Assembly (NCBI GenBank): GCA_016199925.1 | Contig: JACQFT010000040.1 | Location: 1 to 40,335 of the forward strand | DNA from: Opitutia bacterium | GTDB lineage: Bacteria; Verrucomicrobiota; Verrucomicrobiia; Opitutales; Opitutaceae | Length of the DNA: 40,335 bases | Direction: 5' to 3' | Shown: positions 25,105 to 33,412 of the stretch, piece by piece | Layout: every line of letters begins with the position of its first letter | Position numbering within the stretch: position 1 is the stretch's first letter | Position numbers and translations under genes: made by a program | Notes under the pieces: model-generated | The model's input: only the letters and a program-made list of their open reading frames with translations | The model's database searches: none | Told to the model about the DNA's origin: nothing

Positions 25105-25199
25105 CCGAACGCTTCGACCGCATCCGCCGCGAACACCTGGAGGGCGGCACCCCCGTCGCCGAGTGGGTGAGGGCGGTGAACGCGCTGGGTGGCGGCTGA
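25105..25199 (+). pseudogene. duplicated 3' end of the ferredoxin gene (direct repeat copy 2)
   Basis: Encodes the last 30 residues of the ferredoxin, ERFDRIRREHLEGGTPVAEW onward, in frame to a TGA, but the cysteine-containing first two thirds are missing. It cannot make a functional ferredoxin. With copy 1 at 24292-24386 it brackets the 718-base hepT-mntA segment, suggesting that the segment arrived with, or by recombination at, a second allele of the 3' end. Confidence 0.85.
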
Positions 25200-25251
25200 T
25201 TTCCGTGCGATCTCGATAACGCCGTGCGCAGGCCGTCGCGCACTCTTGAGG

Positions 25252-25737
25252 CTATTGGTTTGGCTCTTTTCGCGAGCCGAGGAAGAGGTCGATCCAGTAT
25301 TCGACGATGGCGTAATTCTTGTGGACCTCCCGGTGGTGAACGAAGTGAAGTTCTCTTTTTCTTCGAAACCACCGGAAGCGCACCCACGGGCTGCATCTAA
25401 GGTGATAGTGCTTGTGCAGGTAAATGTGCCACCAGATCGCGAAGGCCATTGCACAGGCATGACTCAGGAAAAGCCACGGGCCGAAAATCCAAGCAACCGC
25501 CGCCGCGATCGGGACGAACGGAATCGCATAATACCACATCACGTGCTGCTCACTGTCCAGCCACTCGTCGGTGAGCAACTGCTTGGGCGGGTATTTCCCA
25601 TGGTGCCCTTTCGCGTGGATTTCATAGACTTTGCGGATGCGATCACGATGTCCGAAAATCCGATGGAGCAGGGTCTGAATCACGGCGGCAAAGTAATACG
25701 TCGCCGCAGACATCAAAAAGCATTGGAGAACAAGCAT
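25252..25737 (-). CDS. fatty acid hydroxylase/sterol desaturase superfamily protein
   Basis: Members are membrane di-iron enzymes that hydroxylate or desaturate lipids, using clusters of histidines. The 161-residue product has hydrophobic stretches (about 5-25 and 70-103) and the His clusters HRIFGH (25-30), HAKGHHGKY (41-49), HIYLHKHYH (104-112) and HFVHHREVHKNY (131-142), giving the eight or more ligands of the family. The protein is shorter than typical sterol desaturases (about 250-300) and resembles the compact hydroxylases such as carotenoid or sphingoid types. I place the start at ATG 25737 (MLVLQCFLM, hydrophobic); the frame continues upstream into the REP unit. The substrate cannot be inferred. 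Confidence 0.85.
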   Translation of the reverse strand: MLVLQCFLMSAATYYFAAVIQTLLHRIFGHRDRIRKVYEIHAKGHHGKYPPKQLLTDEWLDSEQHVMWYYAIPFVPIAAAVAWIFGPWLFLSHACAMAFAIWWHIYLHKHYHLRCSPWVRFRWFRRKRELHFVHHREVHKNYAIVEYWIDLFLGSRKEPNQ

Positions 25738-25885
25738 GGTTTTGTGGCCCGCGAAAAGAGTAAGCCGGATTGGCGGGGCCGATTCAACTGTCGAATTGCA
25801 TTCGGCGTTGGCCGTCAGAGATCTCTTGGATGGGCGCCGAGGTCGGCGCGGCTCCGGCAATGCCGAAGCAAAATCTGGGTCGGCG

Positions 25886-25974
25886 GTAGGAGCGGCTTTA
25901 CGCCGCGATCAGTGTTCGTATCGCGGCGTTCCGCCGTCGCCAAGGCTATGGCGGACAAGAAAGCCGCTCCTACA
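25886..25974. repeat. BIME-like pair of GTAGGAGC palindromes
   Basis: Left half identical over 24 bases to 24410-24433; the right half is the reverse form ending AAGCCGCTCCTAC (25962-25974). The central part has a TATCGCGGCG/CGCCG-like palindrome. Intergenic between the hydroxylase (-) and the first M16 gene (-). Confidence 0.75.
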
Positions 25975-26008
25975 GTCGAGCCAGCGGGGACGTTCACGGC
26001 AGACTTCC

Positions 26009-26035
26009 CCCCGTGTCGGTCCGGGAAATCCGTGG
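26009..26035 (+). repeat. weaker copy of the ATCCGTG triplet motif
   Basis: Cores CCCCGTG, GTCCGGG and ATCCGTG at 10- and 9-base spacing, ending ATCCGTGG as at 18720-18746. The first two cores are degenerate, so this copy is less certain. Confidence 0.4.
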
Positions 26036-26074
26036 TCTCTGCGGTTTGGATTTTGCGTCCGTGGATCGAGGCGA

Positions 26075-26095
26075 GGGCGCAGCAAGTCTGCGCCC
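26075..26095. repeat. hairpin after the first M16 gene
   Basis: GGGCGCAG (26075-26082) pairs perfectly with CTGCGCCC (26088-26095), loop CAAGT. It abuts the minus-strand stop codon at 26096-26098 and is followed on that side by no T-run; a REP-type element by its CCTAC flank. Confidence 0.6.
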
Positions 26096-28951
26096 CTACT
26101 TTGCCGCGTCGGCTTTCACCGTCTCGGGCAGCACGGTGAACTCGCTGGCGCGGGCGGGCTCGAGATACTGCTTGGCCAGCGCGGTGAGTTCGGCGGCGGT
26201 CACGCTCTCGTTGTCGGAGTAGCGCGTGCGGCTCCACTCGAGGCGCTGCGGTTCTTCCTGCGCCGCGGCGAGCACGCTGCCGATCCAGTAGCCGTTGGTG
26301 CGGGCGGATTCGCGGAGGGAGGTCAGGACGGGCTGCTTGGCGCGCACGAGTTCCTCCTCGGTCACGCCGTTCTTCGCGAGGCCGGCGGCGACGGCGCGGA
26401 TGGCGTCGGCCACCGCGCGGGCCTGGTCGGGCGCGACGGTCGCCTCCGCGACGAGGAATCCGTAGCCGGGATAAGTCTCGCTGAGGTCCGCGCCCGCCTG
26501 GGGGCTGTAGGTGCCGCCCATCTCCTCGCGGATTTTCACGCGCAGCCGGTCGCTCAAGATCTCGGCGAGCAGATTCAACCGCCGCGCGAGGCGGACGTCG
26601 CGCGCGTCGGTCGCGGGCCAATAGAGTTCGACGATGCCTTTCGGAATCTCGGTCGGCACGGTGAACGTGCGGGTCAGCGGCGCCGGCGGCAGCGCGACCC
26701 GGCGCGCGTCGGCGTAGGCGGGCTTGGGCGAACGCGGCGGCAGCGCGCCGTAGGTCTTCGCCACGGCGGCGATCGTGGCCGCGGGGTCGAAGTCGCCGAC
26801 GATGGCGATCTCGATCGCGCCGTGCGCGAACTCCGGCGCGAGCCACGCCCGCACCTCGGCGGAGGTGCGCGCGAGCACGACCTCCTTGGGCGGCAGCCCG
26901 AAGCGCGGATCGCCGCTGGCGAGCAGGCGCGGCACTTCGGTCTGCAGCGGGCCCTCGGGCGTGTGGGCGAGGCTGGTGTAGAGCTGGTCGGCCGCCTTGC
27001 GCATCTGGCGCATCGCTTCGGGCCGGTAGCCGGGGTCGGTGAGGTAGGCGCAGAGCACCTGGAGCTGGAGCAGCAGGTCGGCGCGGTTGGTCGAGCCGCT
27101 GAAGGTGAACGCGTCGGAGCGCGCCGCGAACGCGAGGCTGAGCGTGCGGCCGGCGAGGATGCGCTGGAGATCGTCGGCGCTGTGCCGGCCGAGGCCGCCG
27201 GCGGTGAGCGTCGTGTTGGCGACGAGCGAGAGGCCCGGCTGCGTGAGCGGCATCGTGAGCGTGCCGCCGCCGACGCGCACCGAGAGGCGGATGCGGCCGG
27301 CCTCGAAGTCGGTGGGCTTGAGGTCGAGGCGGACGCCGTTGGCGAACTCGATGAGCGTCGCGCCGAGGTCGGCGACCGCAGTGGTTTTCACCACCGTGCC
27401 GGCGGGGCCGAAGTCGGTGTAGGCGAAGGCGGCGTTCTCCACCGGCGGCGGCGGCTCGAGTTTGACCGCCTGGCTCGCGGCGTAGGTGGCCGCGATCTGG
27501 CGCACGGGGTCGGGCAGCGCGAGATTGCCCGAGATAAAAATTTTCCGCCCGGGCGCCTCGCTCCAGAGCGCGCGCAGCGCCGACGTGCAGTCCGCGACCG
27601 TGACTTTTTCGAGCGCGGGCGCGAAGAGCGCGAGCTCGGTCTCGGGGCGCGTGAAGACGTTGCGGGCGAGCGTCGTGTCGGTCAGTTCGTCGGCGAGGCC
27701 GGGCGAGCGGCGGGTCGGCGCGGTTTTCACGGCCTGTTCGAGGCCGTTGCGGAGGTCGGCGACGGCCTCGGTCAGTTCGGCGGGTTGAAAGCCGAATTCG
27801 AGGGCCCGCCGCAATTCCTGCTCGGCGACGGTGAGGGCCGCGCGCCATTGGTCGGGGCGGCAGCTCAGCTCGATCGCGGCGTTGCGGAAGGTGTCGAACT
27901 GCTCCGTCGCGCCGACCTGGCCGCTGACGAAGGGCGCGCCTTCCTGCTTGGCGAGGATGGAGAGGCGGCGGTTGAGCATGCTGAGGGCGAGCGAACGCGG
28001 GAGATACTTGAGGCGGTTGGCGGCCGTGTCGGCCTCGTGCGCGTAGGGCGACACGGTGGCGATGGAGACGGTGGTGGCGGGCGCCTCCGCCTCGGAATGG
28101 AGGCGGATCTCGACGCCGCGGGGCGGCGCCACGACGCCGTAGTTCGGCTCGACGGGGGCGGGCGAGCGGTCGGCGAGCGGGCCGAATTTTTCCTTCAACA
28201 ACGGCTCGACGGCCGCCGGGTCGATGTCGCCGACCACGACGACGAGCATCCGCTCGGGGCGATACCAGGTGTCGTAGAAGTCCACGAACCGGTCGCGCTG
28301 GGCCGTGGCGATGACCTCCGGCAAGCCGATGGGAATGCGATGGGGGAAACGCGTGTCGGGCACGACGAAGTCGAGTTCGTCGAGGAAGGTGCGGAACTCC
28401 ACCGAGTCGCGCGCGCGGCGTTCGCTCTCGATGATGCCGCGCTCCTTGTCGATCTCGGCCGGGAGGAACTGGAGCCCGCCGGCGACGTCGGCGAAGTAGG
28501 TGAAGGCCTCGGCCAGCGTGGCCGTTTTCGTGTCGGGCAGCTCGAGCTGGTAGGTGGTGTGCTCGAAATCGGTGGAGGCGTTGGTGTCGCCCCCGAAGCT
28601 CATCCCGAGGCGTTGGAAGTATTCGACGAGCGTGCCGGCGGGGAAGTGCGTGCTGCCGTTGAACGCCATGTGCTCGAGAAAATGGGCGAGGCCGCGCTGG
28701 TTTTCGGTTTCATAGAGCGAACCGGTGCGCACCGCGAGGCGGAGGCTGGCGCGGCCCTTGGGCTCGGGGTTGGCGAGGATCGCGTAGGTCAGGCCGTTGG
28801 CGAGACGGCCCCAGTGGACGCCGGGGTCGGCGGGCAGGTCGCTCGCCGCGGACGGCAGCACGGCGGCGGGCGGCGGTCCGCCCGGCGACGCGGCGAGGGT
28901 GAGCAGGGGCGTGATGAGCAGGCAGGCGAGCAGGGCGAGGCGCGATTTCAT
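26096..28951 (-). CDS. exported M16-family zinc metallopeptidase
   Basis: M16 (pitrilysin/insulinase) peptidases digest peptides in a clamshell chamber. The 951-residue product has a signal peptide (about 1-21, LTLAAS), an active N-terminal domain with the inverted zinc motif HxxEH (His90, Glu93, His94 in LAHFLEHMAF) and a third-ligand glutamate region (EIDKERGIIESE, about 166-177), then the inactive domains of a two-half protein, the usual layout of the long family members. ATG 28951 is the proposed start because it begins the signal peptide. The neighbouring gene upstream is a close paralogue in the same orientation, 268 bases away; the two probably arose by tandem duplication. Both signal peptides begin MKSR. 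Confidence 0.9.
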   Translation of the reverse strand: MKSRLALLACLLITPLLTLAASPGGPPPAAVLPSAASDLPADPGVHWGRLANGLTYAILANPEPKGRASLRLAVRTGSLYETENQRGLAHFLEHMAFNGSTHFPAGTLVEYFQRLGMSFGGDTNASTDFEHTTYQLELPDTKTATLAEAFTYFADVAGGLQFLPAEIDKERGIIESERRARDSVEFRTFLDELDFVVPDTRFPHRIPIGLPEVIATAQRDRFVDFYDTWYRPERMLVVVVGDIDPAAVEPLLKEKFGPLADRSPAPVEPNYGVVAPPRGVEIRLHSEAEAPATTVSIATVSPYAHEADTAANRLKYLPRSLALSMLNRRLSILAKQEGAPFVSGQVGATEQFDTFRNAAIELSCRPDQWRAALTVAEQELRRALEFGFQPAELTEAVADLRNGLEQAVKTAPTRRSPGLADELTDTTLARNVFTRPETELALFAPALEKVTVADCTSALRALWSEAPGRKIFISGNLALPDPVRQIAATYAASQAVKLEPPPPVENAAFAYTDFGPAGTVVKTTAVADLGATLIEFANGVRLDLKPTDFEAGRIRLSVRVGGGTLTMPLTQPGLSLVANTTLTAGGLGRHSADDLQRILAGRTLSLAFAARSDAFTFSGSTNRADLLLQLQVLCAYLTDPGYRPEAMRQMRKAADQLYTSLAHTPEGPLQTEVPRLLASGDPRFGLPPKEVVLARTSAEVRAWLAPEFAHGAIEIAIVGDFDPAATIAAVAKTYGALPPRSPKPAYADARRVALPPAPLTRTFTVPTEIPKGIVELYWPATDARDVRLARRLNLLAEILSDRLRVKIREEMGGTYSPQAGADLSETYPGYGFLVAEATVAPDQARAVADAIRAVAAGLAKNGVTEEELVRAKQPVLTSLRESARTNGYWIGSVLAAAQEEPQRLEWSRTRYSDNESVTAAELTALAKQYLEPARASEFTVLPETVKADAAK

Positions 28952-29062
28952 GCGGAGGGAAACCTTTGCGACCGCGACGGCGGGTGCAAGTTTCCTCGGG
29001 TGGGGCCCGCAGACCAGGCGGCCGGCCGACGCCGAATCCGCGACGGGCCCGCCGTCTCCGTG

Positions 29063-29181
29063 CGTAGCCACAGGCCTCCGTGCCTGTGGGATCGGGGCGG
29101 CGGAACGGCAGGCAGGGACGCCTGCCGCTACGCGAACGGGTGATGGAACGGCAGGCAGGGACGCCTGCCGCTACGCGAACG
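29063..29181. repeat. tandem REP-like hairpins between the M16 genes
   Basis: A hairpin CCACAGGC/GCCTGTGG (loop CTCCGT, about 29068-29089) is followed by two identical 37-base copies (29102-29138 and 29145-29181) each containing CGGCAGGC/GCCTGCCG around AGGGAC. The unit begins GCGTAG and ends CTACGC, complementary flanks. The copies are 43 bases apart. This is a compact mosaic of palindromes, not a CRISPR (only two copies, 6-base spacer). Confidence 0.75.
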
Positions 29182-29219
29182 AGATTGCCGAGTCCCGACG
29201 GAATCGGGGCCTGCCCGGA

Positions 29220-32057
29220 TCACTCCGTTTTCTTCGGCGCGGGGAGCGAGAGAAATTCCGAGGCCTTCGCCGGATCGAGGTATTGCTGGGCCAGTGCGGT
29301 GAGTTCGGCGGCGGTGATGGCTTCGGTGTCGGCCAGGCGGGTGCGAGCCCAGTCGAGGCGCTCGGGCTGCTCCTGCGCGGCGGAGAGCACGCTGGCGAGC
29401 CAGTAGGCGTTGATGCGGACGGACTGCTTGATGCCCGCGAGCACGGGCTGCTTCGCGCGGACGAGTTCCTCCTCGGTGACGCCGTGCGCGGCAAGGGCGG
29501 CGGCGGCGGCGCGGATCGCGTCGGCCACGGCGCGGGCTTTGTCAGGTGCGACGACCGTGGAGGCGGCGAAAAAGCCGTAGCCAGGATACGCGTCGCTCAG
29601 GTTGGCACCGACGTTCGGCGCGTAGCCGTCGCCCAGCTCCTCGCGAATTTTCAGACGGAGCCGGTCGTTGAAGACGCTGCCGAGCAGGTTGAGGCGGCGG
29701 GCGAGCCGGACATCGCGGCGGTCGGTGGCCGGCCACACCAGTTGCACGACGCCTTTCGGAATCTCGCTCGGCACAGAAAACTGATGCGCGAGCGGTTGAG
29801 CCGGAAACGCGACCTTGCGCTGGGCGGCGTAGGCCGGCTTGGCGTTGCGGGCGGGCAGGGCGCCGAAAGTCTGGGCGGCGGCGGCGATGACTGCGGCGGG
29901 GTCGAAGTCGCCGACGATGGCGACCTCCAGCGCCCCGTGGGTGAACTCGGGAGCGAGCCAGCTTTTCACTTCCTCGTTCGTGCGCACGACGGCGGCGGCT
30001 TGCGGCGGGACGCCGAAACGCGGGTCGCCGCTGGCGAGCAGGCGCGGGACATCGGTCTGGAGCGGGCCCTCGACGGTGTTGGCCAGGCGCGTGTAGAACG
30101 GAGCGAGGAATTGCCGGAGTTGGCGCTGCCCCTCGGTCCGGTAGCCGGGGTCGGTGAGGTAGGCGCACAGAAGCTGGAACTGGAGCGGGAGGTCGGCGCG
30201 GTTGGTGGTGGCCCCGAATTGGAAAGCATCGTCGTCGATCGCGAAGTTCGTGGCGACGGTGCGGCCGGCGAGCAGGCGCTGGAGATCGTCGGCCGCGTGC
30301 TGGCCAAGCCCGCCGAGCAGCAGCGTGTGTTGGGCGAAGAAGGCGAGGCCGACTTGCGCCGGGGGCTCGGTGAGTTTGCCGCCACCGACGCGCACGGAGA
30401 CGCTGATGCGGCCGGCCTCGAAGTCAGTGGGCTTGAGGTTGAGGCGCACGCCGTTCTTGAACTCGATGAGCGTGGCGCCGAGATCGGCGACGGTCTCGCT
30501 CTTGGCGACTTCACCGGCGGGGCCGAAGTGGGTGTAGGCGAAGGCGGCTTCGGCGACTTTGGCGGGCGGCGTCACGGCCACGGCGCGGCTGGCCTCGTAG
30601 GCGGCGACGATCTGCGGCTCGGGCGCGCCGTCGAGCTTGAGGTTGCCGGTCACCCAGAGCCGGCGGCCCAAGTTGTCGGGCCAGAGTTGGCGCAGTGCGG
30701 CGACGCAGTTCTCGACCGTGACTTTGTCGAGCACGGGGCCGAAGAGCGCGAGTTCGGTCGCGGGGTGGACAAAGACGGACTGGTCGATGACCGAACCGGC
30801 GAGTTCGCCCGCGAGCTGGCCGGAGCGGCGGGTGGGCGCGGTCTTCACGGCTTGCTCGAGGCCGTTGCGCAGGGTGGCGACGGCCTCTTTCAACTCGGCC
30901 GGCTGAAAGCCGAACTGAAGCGCGCGGCGGAGTTCCTGTTCGCCGACCGCGAGCGCGGCGCGCCAGTGCTCGGGCTTGCAGGCAAGATCGACGGAGCCGA
31001 CGCGGAAGAAATCATACTGTTCGGCGGCACCTATCCCGCCGACAAGGAAGGGCGCGCCCTCCTGTTTGGCGAGAATGGCGAGGCGGCGGTTGACCATGTT
31101 GAGCGCGAGCGAGCGCGGCAGGTATTGCAGGCGGTGGGCGGCATTGTCGGCCTCGTGCGCGTAGGGAGTCACGGTCTTGATCGCGACGCGCACGACGGCC
31201 GCCTCGGGCTCGGAGAGAAGCCGCGCCGTCAGACCCTGGAGATCGGCGATGCGGCCGCGATCGGGTGCGGGTTGGGCCGGCGCGCGGGCGGAGATCGGTG
31301 CGAAGAAGGTCTTCAGTTGCGCCTCGACGGCAGCGGGGTCGAAGTCGCCGACCGCGACCACCGTCATCAACTCGGGCCGATACCAGGTGTCGTAGAAATC
31401 CGTGAAGCGCGCGCGCGAGGCCCCGCTGATGACGGGCTCGAGCCCGATGGGGAGGCGCTGACTAAAACGGGCCTCGGGCAGCAGAAACTCGAACTCGCCG
31501 ATAAACTGGCGTTCTTCGACCGAGTCGCGCGTGCGTTTCTCGCTGAGGATGACGCCGCGCTCTTTGTCGATCTCGGTTTCGAGGAGCAGGAGGCCCCCGG
31601 CCACGTCGGCGAGGTAGGTGAACGCATCGGTGAAGCGCGCGGGCGTCGTCTCGGGCAGCTCCAGCCGATAGACCGTGCGGTCGAAACCCGTGAAGGCGTT
31701 GGTGTCGCCGCCGAAGCTCATGCCGAGGCGCTGGAAAAATTCCACCATCGTGCCGGGCGCGAAATGCTTGGAACCGTTGAACGCCATGTGCTCGACGAAA
31801 TGCGCGAGCCCGCGCTGGTCCTCGGTCTCGTTGAGTGTGCCCGCCCCGATGGCGAGTTGCACGCTCGCGCGGCCCTTGGGCTCCGGATTCGGCAGGATCG
31901 CGTAGCGCACGCCGTTGTCGAGCCGGCCCCAGCGGATCGCGGGATCGGGCGGCAGATCGGATTCGTCCTGCGGGAAGACGGCCGCAGCAAACGAGGGCAG
32001 GGGAGTGAGCAGCGTGAGCAGCAGCCACACGCGGAGAAGAGCGAAGCGGGATTTCAT
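29220..32057 (-). CDS. exported M16-family zinc metallopeptidase (upstream paralogue)
   Basis: The 945-residue product matches the downstream gene along its length: a signal peptide (about 1-25, LPSFAAA), the zinc motif HFVEH (His86, Glu89, His90), EIDKERGVILSEKR, and repeated blocks such as GSGTLNETEDQ. Both open with MKSR and share long stretches (for example MAFNGS and RLGMSFGGDTNA). Divergence is concentrated in the loops and the last 100 residues. Two paralogous M16 proteins can form a heterodimer in which one subunit is inactive, but here both retain the full HxxEH motif, so each may act alone. It is divergent from the DHS-like gene at 32263 and probably has its own promoter in the 205-base gap. 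Confidence 0.9.
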   Translation of the reverse strand: MKSRFALLRVWLLLTLLTPLPSFAAAVFPQDESDLPPDPAIRWGRLDNGVRYAILPNPEPKGRASVQLAIGAGTLNETEDQRGLAHFVEHMAFNGSKHFAPGTMVEFFQRLGMSFGGDTNAFTGFDRTVYRLELPETTPARFTDAFTYLADVAGGLLLLETEIDKERGVILSEKRTRDSVEERQFIGEFEFLLPEARFSQRLPIGLEPVISGASRARFTDFYDTWYRPELMTVVAVGDFDPAAVEAQLKTFFAPISARAPAQPAPDRGRIADLQGLTARLLSEPEAAVVRVAIKTVTPYAHEADNAAHRLQYLPRSLALNMVNRRLAILAKQEGAPFLVGGIGAAEQYDFFRVGSVDLACKPEHWRAALAVGEQELRRALQFGFQPAELKEAVATLRNGLEQAVKTAPTRRSGQLAGELAGSVIDQSVFVHPATELALFGPVLDKVTVENCVAALRQLWPDNLGRRLWVTGNLKLDGAPEPQIVAAYEASRAVAVTPPAKVAEAAFAYTHFGPAGEVAKSETVADLGATLIEFKNGVRLNLKPTDFEAGRISVSVRVGGGKLTEPPAQVGLAFFAQHTLLLGGLGQHAADDLQRLLAGRTVATNFAIDDDAFQFGATTNRADLPLQFQLLCAYLTDPGYRTEGQRQLRQFLAPFYTRLANTVEGPLQTDVPRLLASGDPRFGVPPQAAAVVRTNEEVKSWLAPEFTHGALEVAIVGDFDPAAVIAAAAQTFGALPARNAKPAYAAQRKVAFPAQPLAHQFSVPSEIPKGVVQLVWPATDRRDVRLARRLNLLGSVFNDRLRLKIREELGDGYAPNVGANLSDAYPGYGFFAASTVVAPDKARAVADAIRAAAAALAAHGVTEEELVRAKQPVLAGIKQSVRINAYWLASVLSAAQEQPERLDWARTRLADTEAITAAELTALAQQYLDPAKASEFLSLPAPKKTE

Positions 32058-32262
32058 GGGTGGACGGAGTTTCGGTGGGGGGCGGCGCTGCGCAAGGTCA
32101 GGAACCGCCTAGATTGAGGTCATATTCGCGCTTGACGTGGCGGGACGGGCGACGAATCCGCGGCGAGAAAGGCGGACTCGGCGGCAGCCCGGACCGATTC
32201 GGCGCCGGGGCCATTTTGTCGTGGCCAAAGGCGCGGCCCCGTCCTCTATTTCTGCTCCCGCT

Positions 32263-33306
32263 ATGAAATCGAAAGCCAAGTCCAAACCCGAAGCCGTCAA
32301 CGCCGCCCTCGCCCAGAAGAAAGGGCCGGTCTCCCAGTTCCTTGCCCACCACTACCGGCACTTCAACGCCGCGGCGTTGATGGATGCCGCGAAGGGTTAC
32401 GAGGCCCACCTCAATGCGGGCGGCAAGATGCTCGTCACGCTCGCGGGCGCGATGTCCACGGCCGAGCTCGGCATCTCGCTCGCCGAGATGATCCGGCGGG
32501 ACAAGGTGCACGCCATCGTCTGCACCGGCGCGAATCTGGAGGAGGATATTTTCAATCTCGTGGCCCACGACCACTACGAGCGCGTGCCGCACTACCGCCA
32601 CCTGACGGCGGCGGACGAAGTCGCGCTCGTGAAACGCCACATGAACCGCGTGACCGACACGTGCATTCCCGAGATGGAAGCCATGCGGCGCATCGAGTCG
32701 GTCGTGTTGGAGGAGTGGGTAAAGGCCGACCGCGCCGGCGAACGCTACTTCCCGCACGAGTTCATGTATAAGATCCTTCGTGGCGGAAAACTGAAGAAGA
32801 GCTACCAGATCGATCCGAAGAATTCGTGGATGCTCGCCGCCTGCGAAAAGAATCTCCCGATGATCGTCCCCGGCTGGGAAGACGCGACGCTCGGCAACAT
32901 GTTCGCCGGCCACGTCATCAGCGGCGACGTGAAAAACGTCCACACCGTGCGCACCGGCATCGAATACATGACGTGGCTCGCCGAGTGGTATACGACGACC
33001 GCGAAGAAGCTGCGCAACGGCGAGGGCTCGATCGGCTTTTTCCAGATCGGCGGCGGCATCGCGGGCGACTTCCCCATCTGCGTCGTGCCGATGCTCCACC
33101 AGGACTTGCAGCGCACCGGCGTGCCGCTCTGGGGTTACTTCGCGCAGATCAGCGACTCGACCACCAGCTACGGCAGCTACTCCGGCGCCGTGCCGAACGA
33201 AAAAATTACCTGGGGCAAACTCGCGGGCTCGACCCCGAAGTTCATCGTCGAGAGCGACGCCACCATCGTCGCCCCGCTGATCTTCGCCTGGGTTCTGGGG
33301 CAATAG
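32263..33306 (+). CDS. deoxyhypusine synthase-like protein
   Basis: Deoxyhypusine synthase moves the butylamine part of spermidine onto a lysine of eIF5A in eukaryotes and archaea; bacteria lack eIF5A, and their homologues are linked to polyamine (for example homospermidine) metabolism. The 347-residue product shows the family fold with AGAMSTAELGI (61-71), VCTGANLEEDIFN (86-98), QIGGGIAGDF (261-270) and, near the end, ITWGKL with Lys319 matching the active-site lysine (VSWGKI in human DHS). NAD and spermidine sites are suggested by the conserved acidic and Gly residues. The start ATG 32263 is used because the frame continues upstream through the M16 promoter region. The acceptor or product here is unknown. 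Confidence 0.85.
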   Translation: MKSKAKSKPEAVNAALAQKKGPVSQFLAHHYRHFNAAALMDAAKGYEAHLNAGGKMLVTLAGAMSTAELGISLAEMIRRDKVHAIVCTGANLEEDIFNLVAHDHYERVPHYRHLTAADEVALVKRHMNRVTDTCIPEMEAMRRIESVVLEEWVKADRAGERYFPHEFMYKILRGGKLKKSYQIDPKNSWMLAACEKNLPMIVPGWEDATLGNMFAGHVISGDVKNVHTVRTGIEYMTWLAEWYTTTAKKLRNGEGSIGFFQIGGGIAGDFPICVVPMLHQDLQRTGVPLWGYFAQISDSTTSYGSYSGAVPNEKITWGKLAGSTPKFIVESDATIVAPLIFAWVLGQ

Positions 33307-33324
33307 CTCGACGGAACTCTTCTG

Positions 33325-33357
33325 TAGTCGAAGGCCCAGGGTCGAAAGGCGAAAGCC
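33325..33357 (+). repeat. left inverted repeat arm, element 2
   Basis: Units AGTCGAA, GGCCCAG, GGTCGAA, AGGCGAA, then AGCC: 7-base period. Partner of 33815-33847. Confidence 0.7.
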
Positions 33358-33412
33358 AGCAGACGGAAGATTGCATATTGCCCGTGATGCGAACCACAGG
33401 TAACAGTGCCGC

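Noticed and set aside
24891-25199. Short plus-strand frame ending in the duplicated ferredoxin tail
   Set aside because: The first two thirds are antisense to mntA; only the tail is ferredoxin-derived, so it is treated as a pseudogene fragment.
25736-29143. Long plus-strand open frame antisense to the first M16 gene
   Set aside because: Composition is Gly/Arg/Glu-rich and repetitive; crosses REP units and lacks domains. The M16 reading on the minus strand has signal peptide and zinc motif.
29063-29181. CRISPR-like repeat
   Set aside because: Only two copies with a six-base gap and internal hairpins; no cas genes nearby.
28797-32117. Long plus-strand open frame antisense to the second M16 gene
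   Set aside because: Same kind of shadow, starting inside the other M16 gene and running through the tandem palindromes.
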